Origin: Bacteroidales bacterium
GTDB lineage: Bacteria > Bacteroidota > Bacteroidia > Bacteroidales > UBA932
Length of the DNA stretch: 64,000 nucleotides
Direction: 5' to 3'
Assembly: GCA_017647795.1 (NCBI GenBank)
Contig: JAGCJX010000023.1
Span: 1 to 64,000, forward strand
How positions within the stretch are numbered: the first letter of the stretch is position 1; each line of letters begins with the position of its first letter. The translations under genes were made by a program, and so were the position numbers. The notes under the pieces were generated by a model. The model saw nothing but the letters and a program-made list of their open reading frames with translations. It did no database searches and was not told where the DNA came from. Below, in pieces: positions 8,000 to 16,744 of the stretch.

Positions 8000-8671
8000 G
8001 TGTATTCAAAACTCAGGCGTTTTTCCACAAAAAGAGCAGCTCTCGGTACAGTATTTCCCCCACCCCAAAAAATTACTATTTCCCGATGCAGAGTTTTTTT
8101 TTAACGTCCATTTATTTCTTTGTAAATACTTGACACATAGTATATTGCTAAGTTTTACCGAAGGGCAAAAGTGTTTTCGGGGGACAGACAGGGGACTGCA
8201 TTTTTGCAAAGAAACCAATAAAATCTGCAAAAACGCACTTTTTTTAGATTTTTTAGCATATTTGCATTTCGTTGCATGGTAAAATGGCCTTTAATTAGAA
8301 CTAAAATTACACCTACGATATCTATTAAATTTAGAGGTTTAGTTTAGTCCAATGTATATATAGAATAGGAGTAAACTAAACTGGCTTTATCACCAAATTT
8401 AAGAGGTCTGTCATAGCAGTGGCTTTACACTCTTATAAAATGCATTTTGCTCCTCTCATTTGCAGATGTTATGTGTTTCTTTATATCCGTCTACCTTTTA
8501 ATACGAGTTTCTAAGAAGTGTCAAAACATACTCTTTTTGCTTCTCAAAGAAGAGAGAGATTGGACTTTCATAGGTATGGTATAACGTTTAATTTTTCTTT
8601 TCTCAAGCAATCGTTTTGAACCCCATAACATCATTTCAGAAGTTTGATTCAAGAACATTAAGTTTCATTCT
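8000..8671. other. long AT-rich non-coding stretch
   Basis: No gene, RNA or clear signal is recognised in this ~670-bp stretch. Short frames on both strands lack recognisable protein features. It may be decayed coding DNA, since the adjoining part to the right shows remnants of a repeat-bearing gene. Confidence 0.4.
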
Positions 8672-8960
8672 TTAATTTCGGGTGTCATTCTTAGTATCAT
8701 GGGCATTTATTGCGCCATTGTTAACCTTTTGTAATTCATCTGTAAAAATTCCGTTTTTGGTGTCATTTTTCACCATTCTTGGTGTCATCCTTTGCCTTTT
8801 GGGTGTCACTTTGAGTGTCATTTTGGGTGTCATTCTGAATTTTCTGTCCACTTTTTCGCTTTAATGTCCACCATCTTGATTATCTAGCGTATCATTTTCA
8901 TTGTTTTGGGGTTCACTTTAGGGTTCATTTTGGGGTTCACTCAAAGTTTTGGGGTTCATA
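8672..8960 (-). pseudogene. decayed gene remnant with tetrapeptide repeats (NEPQ / NDTQ)
   Basis: On the minus strand, exact 12-bp units encode tetrapeptides. Units at 8906-8941 read SEPQ, NEP-stop and SEPQ in one frame, with CAA mutated to TAA. Units at 8799-8834 read NDTQ, NDTQ, SDTQ in another frame. A third frame further on gives NDTKNG...NDTRN-stop. Stops and frame changes separate the blocks, so the gene is dead. I recall similar Nxx(Q/K) or NEGL linkers in AAA_4/AlbA_2-type or Fic-type proteins of Bacteroidales, but the parent gene cannot be named from this piece. Confidence 0.65.
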
Positions 8961-8997
8961 TTATCGTGCTGCCATTCTATTCGATAAATTATGGAAA

Positions 8998-9103
8998 ATG
9001 TGAAATAATCACCTTGTTTTATTTGGAATTATGTGAAAATATAGGATGAAAACAAGTGGGATAATGTGAAATACCTATGTATTTATAGCTCAGATTATGT
9101 GAA
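8998..9103 (+). repeat. four ATGTGAA heptamers at exact 33-bp spacing
   Basis: Copies start at 8998, 9031, 9064 and 9097, each 33 bp apart (about three helical turns). The bases before the copies are also similar (gaatt, ggata, gatt). The intervening 26 bases are unrelated. The last copy lies 7 bp before the -7 box of the DUF4143 gene, in the position of a multi-site regulatory array. Confidence 0.75.
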
Positions 9104-9109
9104 GAGTGT

Positions 9110-9117
9110 TATCTTTG
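9110..9117 (+). promoter_or_regulatory. -7 promoter box of the DUF4143 ATPase
   Basis: TATCTTTG fits TAnnTTTG and lies 24 bp before the ATG at 9142. No -33 TTTG is found at the usual distance; the ATGTGAA array occupies that region, which may mean activator dependence. Confidence 0.6.
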
Positions 9118-9141
9118 CAGTTGTAATCAAAGATTTTAGAT

Positions 9142-10482
9142 ATGGATAAACTGCTTAGAAGAAAAGTTGATAGCTATTTGATGGCTTGGAAAAACAATCC
9201 AGATAGAAAACCGCTAATTATTAAAGGTGCCCGTCAGATTGGAAAAACACGCTCTATCGAGTGGTTTGCCAGTCAAAACTATAAAACTGTTATACAGATT
9301 AATTTTGTAGAGCAACCTAAATACAAGAATATCTTTGAGGGTGGTTTTGAGGTTGATACCATTCTTAAAAACATATCGTTACTAAATCCTGAACTCAAGT
9401 TTATTCCAGGTGAAACTCTTTTCTTTTTTGATGAGCTACAAGCTTGTCCCAATTGTGCTACTTCACTGAAGTTCTTTAAGCTTGATGGACGCTTCGATGT
9501 TATCTGTTCCGGGGCATTAATGGGAATCAATTATCGTGAAATCGAATCCAATAGTGTAGGCTATAAGGAAGATTATGAAATGCACTCCATGGATTTTGAG
9601 GAGTTCCTTGGGGCTAAGGGGTACACTGAGGATTTTATAGATGAACTGTGCCAGCACATGTTGGAAGTCAAGCCACTTGCCAAATTACAAATGGATGTTC
9701 TTTTTGAATTGTTCCGTGATTATGCAACTATCGGTGGTATGCCCGAGGTGGTGAATACATATATTAAGAACAAGAACTTCAGTGGAACTTTGGGTATACA
9801 GAAACAATTGCTCAAAGACTATGAGGAAGATATCACCAAATATGTGGAAGGTTTGGATAAAGCGAAGGTAAAAGCCGTTTATAATCACATTTCTACATTC
9901 TTGGCCAAAGAAAACAAGCGTTTCCAGATAACCAAGATTGGCAAGAATGCACGTAATCGAGATTATGTTGGTTGTGTTGAATGGCTTGCTGATGCTGGCG
10001 TTATAAACGTCTGCTATTGTCTGAATCTCCCTGAACTTCCACTTAAGGGGAACTATGATCCTAAACTTTATAAGATTTATTATAAAGATACAGGACTTTT
10101 GATTGCTTCGCTTGACGAAGAAGCTCAGGAAGATTTGAGAGCTAATAAGAATCTGGGCACATACAAAGGAGCAATTTATGAGAATATAGTAGGAGATATG
10201 CTTGTCAAGCAAGGCTACAATCTTTATTACTACAGCAGCGATAGGCCTTCTCTTGAAATGGACTTCTTTGTGCGCGATGCCGACTCCCTTATTCCTGTGG
10301 AAGTAAAAGCTAATGATGGCGCAACTGCATCATTGAATAATTTGCTGAAAGAAGATAAATATCCAGATGTAAAATACGGTATCAAGCTGGGATATAAGAA
10401 TATCGGATTCAATGGCAAGTTTTATACCTTTCCTTATTTCTTGAGTTTTTTACTAAAGAAATTTTTGGTAGAGAAGAATTAA
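9142..10482 (+). CDS. AAA ATPase with DUF4143 domain
   Basis: This is a 446-residue protein, a usual length for the family. The Walker A motif is GARQIGKT (29-36) and the Walker B region is LFFFDELQ (93-100). The C-terminal half is DUF4143-like and ends with a PVEVKAND segment (about 388-396) typical of the PD-(D/E)xK-like fold in these proteins. Such ATPases are common in Bacteroidales accessory DNA; their biological role is unsettled. It is transcribed alone from a promoter preceded by the 33-bp-spaced ATGTGAA array. A second family member lies at 16745-18004. Confidence 0.9.
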   Translation: MDKLLRRKVDSYLMAWKNNPDRKPLIIKGARQIGKTRSIEWFASQNYKTVIQINFVEQPKYKNIFEGGFEVDTILKNISLLNPELKFIPGETLFFFDELQACPNCATSLKFFKLDGRFDVICSGALMGINYREIESNSVGYKEDYEMHSMDFEEFLGAKGYTEDFIDELCQHMLEVKPLAKLQMDVLFELFRDYATIGGMPEVVNTYIKNKNFSGTLGIQKQLLKDYEEDITKYVEGLDKAKVKAVYNHISTFLAKENKRFQITKIGKNARNRDYVGCVEWLADAGVINVCYCLNLPELPLKGNYDPKLYKIYYKDTGLLIASLDEEAQEDLRANKNLGTYKGAIYENIVGDMLVKQGYNLYYYSSDRPSLEMDFFVRDADSLIPVEVKANDGATASLNNLLKEDKYPDVKYGIKLGYKNIGFNGKFYTFPYFLSFLLKKFLVEKN

Positions 10483-10518
10483 AAACATAATAAACAATAT
10501 AAGCTGTCTTGAGGCTGC

Positions 10519-10734
10519 TTATATTATAATATTATTTGGTGATTTGTTAAATTGGAATGAAGTTACTTCATGGTCTATCGTCCGAATATTATAACCTCTA
10601 TGTTTAACAATTCCAGATTCAACCATTTGTTTAAACTCTTGAAGAGATTGTTCATACAGATTTTCATTCGAATCTGATTCAAATCTTTCTTTAGCTCGAT
10701 CGAGAATATCTTTTAATTGAATTGTAATATCCAT
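10519..10734 (-). CDS. small protein co-encoded with the SDH-type protease
   Basis: This is a 71-residue protein from the ATG at 10734, beginning MDITIQLKDILDRAKERFES. It starts 1 bp after the stop of the protease gene and must be translationally linked. It is helical and charged at the N-terminus, with no signal peptide or transmembrane helix. It could be a substrate, adaptor or inhibitor of the protease; nothing in the sequence decides this. Confidence 0.65.
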   Translation of the reverse strand: MDITIQLKDILDRAKERFESDSNENLYEQSLQEFKQMVESGIVKHRGYNIRTIDHEVTSFQFNKSPNNIII

Positions 10735-10735
10735 T

Positions 10736-11590
10736 TTAAATAAACGTTCTAGTGTGAATAAATTGAGGAAAATTATGTCTAGCAATAAAATCCCTTAAAA
10801 TTTTATAGTAATTTCTTATAGCCTCGCGTTCAGGTTTATCACTATAGTCTGTAATTTGTAATTTGAGAGACTTAAGGGTTTCTATATCTATTGGACGTCC
10901 ATGAGTCTTCCATTCATTATTATCACCAAGTTTATTAGCAATTTCTTCAGCTCGTTGCTCTTTTTCTTCTGGTGTAACAGCTCGACTATCAGAATGTATA
11001 TTCCAATTCTTAAATTTATAATTTACTAACCATTTTTTCAATAGTGAAATTGTTAGTTCTTTTGCTTGTTCATACCCTCTTAATTCTGCTAAGTCAAAGT
11101 CTTTTAGTATAAGGAACTCAGCTTGTGTCAATTTGTTTTCTTGAGCTTTCTTTATCAACTCATTAATCTTATCTAAATATCCTAGTGCAGGAACAAATTT
11201 ACCATCTTTATTAGGGACTTGAGGATCTATTGGACCCAGGACAGAAAAATAATCCATCCAGATCTCATCACCACTCATACAAAATATGGTACCAGCACTA
11301 TATGCACAATCAGGAACAATAAAAATAACTCTATCGTAATGGTGCCGAATAATGTTCACGTATCTCTCAACTGCTGCAGCACTCCCACCTGTTGTTGTAA
11401 GAATTACAGCTAAGCAATCTCTTTTGTCTGGGGTCTTAGCAAGATCTTCAATAATTCCAAGAATACTATTTTCCTGACCGTCTACAATGGGGCCAAAATA
11501 GTTGAACACATCACAATCTAAGGCCTTTTCAAGTTCCGCAAGGCTTGTATTCATAAGATCCCTGAGGGCTTTATCAATTGATGGTACCAT
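10736..11590 (-). CDS. SDH-type (ClpP/crotonase-fold) serine protease
   Basis: This is a 284-residue protein from the ATG at 11590, supported by a -7 box at 11611-11618; an upstream TTG would add 17 residues. The region LTTTGGSAAAVERYVN and then CAYSAGTIFCMSGDEIWMDY has the layout of the serine dehydrogenase proteinase family (PF01972), relatives of SppA and ClpP, with the Ser of YSAGT as likely nucleophile. No signal peptide or transmembrane helix, so it is cytoplasmic. It forms a two-gene operon with a 71-residue protein. ClpP-fold proteases are found in several anti-phage systems; a defence role here is inference. Confidence 0.8.
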   Translation of the reverse strand: MVPSIDKALRDLMNTSLAELEKALDCDVFNYFGPIVDGQENSILGIIEDLAKTPDKRDCLAVILTTTGGSAAAVERYVNIIRHHYDRVIFIVPDCAYSAGTIFCMSGDEIWMDYFSVLGPIDPQVPNKDGKFVPALGYLDKINELIKKAQENKLTQAEFLILKDFDLAELRGYEQAKELTISLLKKWLVNYKFKNWNIHSDSRAVTPEEKEQRAEEIANKLGDNNEWKTHGRPIDIETLKSLKLQITDYSDKPEREAIRNYYKILRDFIARHNFPQFIHTRTFI

Positions 11591-11610
11591 AATTATGCTA
11601 TTATTCTTAG

Positions 11611-11618
11611 CAAAGATA
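11611..11618 (-). promoter_or_regulatory. -7 box of the protease operon
   Basis: The minus strand reads TATCTTTG, 20 bp ahead of the chosen ATG at 11590. It would lie inside the gene if the upstream TTG were the start, so it supports the shorter protein. Confidence 0.6.
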
Positions 11619-11829
11619 CAAGAATCTTTTAGATTAAACAAGGCTTTAACTAATTATATTTTTACGTCGGGAAAATGTGAAAATAGATAATATTTGAACA
11701 GAAAAGGAAGAAACACTTCTGTTATTGTTCAAAATATTGCTATCGGGTATCGTCTAGGGGGTTATTTTTACTCCTTGAGTGCCATTTTAAATCTTTTGAG
11801 CAGAAATTATCGCAGCAAACAACGAAAAA

Positions 11830-11872
11830 GGTTGTATTCGTACAACCATATTTAAAACATTTTGTATATTTG
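11830..11872 (+). promoter_or_regulatory. fic promoter with inverted-repeat operator
   Basis: A perfect inverted repeat GGTTGTA-TTCG-TACAACC (11830-11847) lies 17 bp before a TATATTTG -7 box (11865-11872), itself 28 bp before the ATG. The repeat covers the place of the -33 box and could bind the wHTH of the Fic protein or another regulator. The rest of 11591-11829 shows nothing else. Confidence 0.6.
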
Positions 11873-11900
11873 CTCTGTGTGATACTAAATAAGGTACTGT

Positions 11901-12968
11901 ATGAAATATCTTAATATTAAGAAGGCTTTGACTGCATGGCAAGAGTTACAGCCACTATCTGAGAAGGACAAGGATAGGCTTAGCCGTCGTTTTACTGTTG
12001 ACTTCAACTATAATAGTAACCATATAGAAGGTAATACGCTGACTTATGGTCAGACAGAAATCTTGTTGTTATTCGGCAAGGTGATTGGAGAGGCAAGCGT
12101 GCGCGATGTTCAAGAAATGACAGCAAGTAATGTCGGTTTACGAATGATGACAGAAGAGGCGAAGGTAAAAGAGGCTCCTTTAACGCAAAACTTTATTAGA
12201 ACACTACACCAGACATTACTTCGTGAGGATTATACGGTATATCGTAATTTGCCTGGTGGAGTTCAGACGAGCTATGTGATACATGCAGGACAATATAAAA
12301 CTCATCCTAATAGTGTAATTACACGATATGGTGACAGATTTGAATATGCTTCCCCTGAAGAAACTCCCAGTCTGATGGCAGACTTGGTGGATTGGTACAA
12401 CAAGGCAGAGCAAGAAGGCAAACTTACCCCTGTAGAGTTAGCAGCATTGTTCCACTATCGTTATATACGCATTCATCCCTTTGAAGATGGTAATGGTCGT
12501 ATTGCCCGACTGATGGTGAACTTTATCCTTACTCGCCACGATTATCCGATGATTGCAGTCCGTAGTCGTAAAAAGAGTGAGTATTTAGAGGCTTTGCATC
12601 AGGCAGACCTTGAGGTTGGACCAGTGCCGAGTGATGGTGCTCATGCGGATATCAAGGATATCCGTCCATTTATGAAATACTTCAATGAGTTGGTCGCTAC
12701 GGAGGTGTATAATGATGTATTGTTTGTAAGCGAGAAGAATGAGAATGTGTGGTGGTACGACGGTGAACGAATTGCGTTCCGCACACCAAACTATACGAAG
12801 ATTCTCAATGCTATGCGCACTGAGCCGACATTGACACTTGCTGATATGAAAGATATTACTGGGATCAGCATCGCTGCCATTCAGAAGTTACTCGACCAAT
12901 TGATTCAAAAGAAGTATGTTGAGCGAGGTGAAAAAGATGGTAGTTGGAGAGTGTTTGTGACACAGTAA
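11901..12968 (+). CDS. Fic-family protein (AMPylase type) with C-terminal winged HTH
   Basis: This is a 355-residue protein. The full Fic motif HPFEDGNGR is at 192-200, followed by IARL, so the catalytic His and nucleotide-binding residues are intact. An N-terminal SNHIEGN (39-45) fits the class II inhibitory motif [S/T]xxxE[G/N], meaning autoinhibition by its own helix. The last ~60 residues (LADMKDITGISIAAIQKLLD) look like a winged helix-turn-helix. Fic proteins with this layout transfer AMP to target proteins. It is monocistronic, with a putative operator upstream, hence possible autoregulation. Confidence 0.9.
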   Translation: MKYLNIKKALTAWQELQPLSEKDKDRLSRRFTVDFNYNSNHIEGNTLTYGQTEILLLFGKVIGEASVRDVQEMTASNVGLRMMTEEAKVKEAPLTQNFIRTLHQTLLREDYTVYRNLPGGVQTSYVIHAGQYKTHPNSVITRYGDRFEYASPEETPSLMADLVDWYNKAEQEGKLTPVELAALFHYRYIRIHPFEDGNGRIARLMVNFILTRHDYPMIAVRSRKKSEYLEALHQADLEVGPVPSDGAHADIKDIRPFMKYFNELVATEVYNDVLFVSEKNENVWWYDGERIAFRTPNYTKILNAMRTEPTLTLADMKDITGISIAAIQKLLDQLIQKKYVERGEKDGSWRVFVTQ

Positions 12969-13123
12969 ATAAATCTACATAAAACGATACCGATATATTG
13001 TATGCAATAAAAGCAACATTCAACACTCAAATATACATTGGATACGTGTTGTTGAATGTCGCAAATTGTTTATAAGTTAATGTATTTAGAAAAGAAAAGA
13101 TTTACATAAATACTAGACCTTAA

Positions 13124-14638
13124 ATGAAGAAAGTTGTTTTAGAAGATGTAAAAGGAATACGTCGATTAGAATTTGAATTACCAAATAACAATGGAGTATA
13201 TTTGATAACTGGTAAAAATGGAACTGGTAAAACAAATTTACTAGTTGCACTTCATCGTATCTGTAATAGAGATGCATTTCGTGATAATTTTCATGCGGGG
13301 GCTCATAATTTTGACGATGTTAGCAATTATCGAATATCATATAACAATGATGGGAACATAGTTTCTTATTCTTATACAAAACACGGATGGGACCCCCATC
13401 CTCGAAATACAAATGTACTAAGTTCTTTTGGATATTCGGATACAATTTATGTGAGTGCAACAAAAATGCGCTTTGATGTCCATAATCCAGCCCAACTACA
13501 ACACCAAAGATTATGTAGGCATAATGTGTCTCAAGATTTTAAAGATGCAATGAATCAAATTCTGGGCACAACAAAGTTTAATGATTTAAAATACATCCAG
13601 CTGGTAAATCGAGGTCGACCTGGTCGCTATATTCGTCACAATAATAAACTATATATCATTGACGGACACAACTATTCTGAGAATACTTTTAGCCTAGGCG
13701 AAAGATTTGTTTTAAATATGTTGGATCAATTGGAAGGAGTGCAGAACAATACCCTAGTTTTGATAGATGAAATAGAGTTAGCGTTGCACCCTATTGCACA
13801 AATTGCGTTTTATAATTATTTGAAGGATTTAGCTCAATCAAGACATCTTACGGTTATTATCGCCACTCATTCACCATCATTAATTAAGAATTGCAATTCG
13901 GTATATTATCTTGAAAATAATAGAGGTAATGTAAATGTGTTAAAAAGATGCAAACCATCATTTATCCTTTCTGGATTAACAACTTCTGTAGATAATAATT
14001 TCGATAAATTATTTCTTGTTGAAGATAAGATGGCATATTATTGTCTTGAGACTATGCTAAAAAAGCACTATCAACAAACGTCACAATTATTGAATTATAA
14101 AATTGTATATATTGGAGGTTGGCCACAGGTGATAGAGTTTCTAAAACAAATGAATAATATATTGCCGTATAAACCTGGAATGGTGTACGCATACTTAGAT
14201 CATGATGCTAAAACTAGCCTTGATCTCCTGGAAAACAAACCAAACTTATATGAAGGAGAACAAAAGAGCCTAAATAATTATAATGATGTACGTCAATATA
14301 TAGAGTTTCTACATGTTACACCAGAAATTGATATATGGAAATGGCTTGTAGATAATGAACAAGTATTTTTGAGACAATGGCAAACAAAATCAAACAATGC
14401 TTTATTTCAATTGAATGACTCAATCAACAATATTGATATAACTCATAGACGGGCTCGTACAAGTAGTGTTTGTAAAGAATGTTTTAATAAATTGATCGCT
14501 CAATTGGTATGTGCTCCCAATTTGCCTGAAGAGTTATGTAGAAAGACAATTATAGATATCTATTATGAAAATGCGGTATTTAATGATCCAATGTGGCGCG
14601 ATATTAATCGAAAACTATATTGTCAATTGAATGTATAA
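13124..14638 (+). CDS. OLD-like ATPase with C-terminal TOPRIM-type domain
   Basis: This is a 504-residue protein. The ATPase has Walker A GKNGTGKT (30-37), signature SLGERF (190-195), Walker B LVLIDEIE (211-218) and H-loop ATHS (247-250). The second half has LFLVEDKMA (297-304) and, about 60 residues later, YAYLDHDAK (355-363), the E...DxD spacing of a TOPRIM nuclease. This is the class 1 OLD (overcoming lysogenization defect) architecture, seen in Gabija GajA and other anti-phage ATPases. No helicase or HNH partner is beside it, so it would be a single-gene system. A strong bidirectional terminator follows. Confidence 0.8.
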   Translation: MKKVVLEDVKGIRRLEFELPNNNGVYLITGKNGTGKTNLLVALHRICNRDAFRDNFHAGAHNFDDVSNYRISYNNDGNIVSYSYTKHGWDPHPRNTNVLSSFGYSDTIYVSATKMRFDVHNPAQLQHQRLCRHNVSQDFKDAMNQILGTTKFNDLKYIQLVNRGRPGRYIRHNNKLYIIDGHNYSENTFSLGERFVLNMLDQLEGVQNNTLVLIDEIELALHPIAQIAFYNYLKDLAQSRHLTVIIATHSPSLIKNCNSVYYLENNRGNVNVLKRCKPSFILSGLTTSVDNNFDKLFLVEDKMAYYCLETMLKKHYQQTSQLLNYKIVYIGGWPQVIEFLKQMNNILPYKPGMVYAYLDHDAKTSLDLLENKPNLYEGEQKSLNNYNDVRQYIEFLHVTPEIDIWKWLVDNEQVFLRQWQTKSNNALFQLNDSINNIDITHRRARTSSVCKECFNKLIAQLVCAPNLPEELCRKTIIDIYYENAVFNDPMWRDINRKLYCQLNV

Positions 14639-14644
14639 ATTAGA

Positions 14645-14694
14645 ATTAAGCTATAAAAACGACTTCAAAATCGAAGTCGTTTTTATAGCTTAAT
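14645..14694. terminator. very strong bidirectional terminator
   Basis: A perfect 22-bp stem (14645-14666 with 14673-14694) and a 6-base loop, with T-runs on both arms. It separates the convergent OLD-like and S41 genes. Confidence 0.9.
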
Positions 14695-14703
14695 AAATAT
14701 TTC

Positions 14704-15975
14704 TTATTTATTATTAATCAATTCATTCAATACATATTCTATGGCGGTATCTTTATCGTCAAAGAAGTCTGTAACCGTTTGTTTGACCTCATGGTTCGGT
14801 TCGACACTTACTCCTTCCATAGGAAAGCCTTTAGGAGAGAAGTGTGGATCACGAGTGGGAATCCTGAACCAAATACCATATTTTGAGGTGAAATTCTTTG
14901 GGGCACAACCTGTATCGCCAGCTGTTTTTTCTCCGACTAATGTGACATAACCACTCTCTTTCAGATCTATCGTAAAACTCTCAGCAGCTGAAAAGGTGTG
15001 ATTACTCGTCAATAAAAATAACTTGCCGCTATAAACGTTGGGCTGTGGTGTGATATTACCGCCAACACAATGTTCTTGCGGTTCCTTTAGCAGATATTCT
15101 GCAATCAATCGACCATTATTACTATTACCTCCACCATTTCCTCTAACATCGATGATTAAATATGGAAGACTACAAACTTGATTATATGCTTGTTTGAAAT
15201 TCTCCACAACATTATCCATCATTGATTCAATACATACATATCCAATACTGTCACGTAAGATTTTGTAATGAGCTTTAGGAGTATTGCTTAATATAGAACT
15301 TGTTAGAGGCAATTTGAGTTTTAGCGTATCTCCATTTCTACGTACATCACAATGGATTAGGCTATCGGTAAATGACGTAAAAATTCTACATTGAGTAAGG
15401 TGCGTCTTATAAGCGTCAGTTGAGGCAGATGTATACTTTGCCATACTTTGTATATATCGGTCGATAGGAGTGTTATTTATTGCTATTATCTCATCTTTGT
15501 CGGAGAATCCATTATTTGTAAAATGGTCATTAGGTTTCTCGATAAATAATCTATTCTCGACAATTGTCGGATAATATTCTGCAGAATGAAGTGTGAGCAT
15601 TACGCCTGCATGTCCAATTCTCAATGCAGCAAAATATTCACGAAGCAGTAATCCATAATCAACTTTTGTTATAGATTCATTTGCTATTCGATTGGCAAAT
15701 GAGTTGTAAAGGGAGTCCAAATCGTAACCTTTATGTTCACACAAGGGACAATTTTCTGAAACTATATCGTGGATACTCTTAAAATCCTCAGCGAAGTTAT
15801 TTGATTCAACAGGTATTTCTGATACATGATACGATTGAATCAGTTTCTGTTCGTCTTGATTAAGTTTGATTGCATATTCAATCAATTTATCGATGCAGTA
15901 TGCGTAATCTATTGTCTGATAATCTTTTATGGTATATCGGTACAAGTGGGAAACGTACCTTGAAAAAGTAACCAT
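14704..15975 (-). CDS. S41-family (C-terminal processing type) protease
   Basis: This is a 423-residue protein. The S41 fold is recognised from DVRGNGGG (276-283), FSAAES with probable nucleophile Ser329, and GEKTAGD with probable general base Lys350. The N-terminus has no signal peptide or transmembrane segment, unlike most bacterial CtpA/Tsp proteins, so it probably acts in the cytoplasm. An N-terminal ~220 residues of unknown fold includes CPLCEHK (76-82). No PDZ domain is evident. It lies within the island with other proteases and ATPases. The substrate is unknown. Confidence 0.85.
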   Translation of the reverse strand: MVTFSRYVSHLYRYTIKDYQTIDYAYCIDKLIEYAIKLNQDEQKLIQSYHVSEIPVESNNFAEDFKSIHDIVSENCPLCEHKGYDLDSLYNSFANRIANESITKVDYGLLLREYFAALRIGHAGVMLTLHSAEYYPTIVENRLFIEKPNDHFTNNGFSDKDEIIAINNTPIDRYIQSMAKYTSASTDAYKTHLTQCRIFTSFTDSLIHCDVRRNGDTLKLKLPLTSSILSNTPKAHYKILRDSIGYVCIESMMDNVVENFKQAYNQVCSLPYLIIDVRGNGGGNSNNGRLIAEYLLKEPQEHCVGGNITPQPNVYSGKLFLLTSNHTFSAAESFTIDLKESGYVTLVGEKTAGDTGCAPKNFTSKYGIWFRIPTRDPHFSPKGFPMEGVSVEPNHEVKQTVTDFFDDKDTAIEYVLNELINNK

Positions 15976-16118
15976 AAATAATTAAAGGTCAATAATTTAC
16001 GGTGTTATTTCTTTGTTACTTTCTATTTTATTGTTTTTTGGCTGTTGATAACTTGTTTTTTGCGGTACACGAGTTACGATTTGTAAGTGTATAAAATGTA
16101 CTATTCTTGAGGGTAATC

Positions 16119-16658
16119 TTAGAATCCGTATACGTCACCATAACCGTTTGATAAAGCTGACATTATACTATCTTCTTCATCTACTACATTAAATTCACTT
16201 AATTCCTTTAGTCGTCTATTTTCCTCTAGTTGGGTTTCAATTATCTCCTCACGTTCTTTCTGTTGAACTTTTGAAAGTTTTGCCCAATTTATATACCAAT
16301 TATAGAGTTTTAATAAATTAGCCTCACTATAGACTTCTACCTGAGGTTTAGTGATAGAATCATCTTGCTTTTTTAAATAATAGAACAACTGCATTTTTTC
16401 TAACAGTCCCATATTGTCTATTCCTTTATTTGTTTTTAGGAATATCTTTTTTAGAAGCATTCTTTGGTCATTAACTCTTTGAATAAGAATTTCTAGCTCC
16501 TTCATCTCTTCAGACTGAAAGTATTCCTTTATAAAAGAATAATCTGCATCGGAAACTTTATCATTCAATTGAAATTCCGGTAGTCTGAGAAATTTCATCT
16601 CCTGATTTAATGATGTCAAACTAATATTTAGTTCTCTTAGAATCTGTACTATTCTCAT
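16119..16658 (-). CDS. small protein with IF2_N-like N-terminal domain
   Basis: This is a 179-residue protein. Residues 1-48 (MRIVQILRELNISLTSL through DADYSFIKEYF) follow the pattern of the IF2_N helix bundle found at the start of bacterial initiation factor 2 (an R-E-L-N-I-S helix, then a short link and a D-x-x-Y-x-x-I helix). The remainder is helical and charged, with a likely coiled coil at 130-160, and lacks any GTPase. Stand-alone IF2_N modules occur in accessory proteins of Bacteroidales; their role is unknown. It lies on the same strand as the S41 gene, 143 bp upstream of it. Confidence 0.6.
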   Translation of the reverse strand: MRIVQILRELNISLTSLNQEMKFLRLPEFQLNDKVSDADYSFIKEYFQSEEMKELEILIQRVNDQRMLLKKIFLKTNKGIDNMGLLEKMQLFYYLKKQDDSITKPQVEVYSEANLLKLYNWYINWAKLSKVQQKEREEIIETQLEENRRLKELSEFNVVDEEDSIMSALSNGYGDVYGF

Positions 16659-16744
16659 TGTTTAAGTTGTTTAGAAAATGTCCTTTACTATATGACTATT
16701 TACCATCTTTTGCATGGTTTTATCTTATACTATTCTTGTTAGTA

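Noticed and set aside
8682..8864. A plus-strand 60-aa hydrophobic frame
   Set aside because: It is the complement of the decayed NDTQ repeats. Its apparent V/L/G richness follows from the repeated GGTGTCA units.
8998..9103. Possible CRISPR array from regular 33-bp spacing
   Set aside because: The repeated part is only 7 bp (about 11 with similar flank), there are only four copies and no cas gene. It fits regulatory boxes better.
11219..11690. Plus-strand small frames opposite the SDH-type protease
   Set aside because: The minus-strand protease has family motifs and a promoter; the plus frames have neither.
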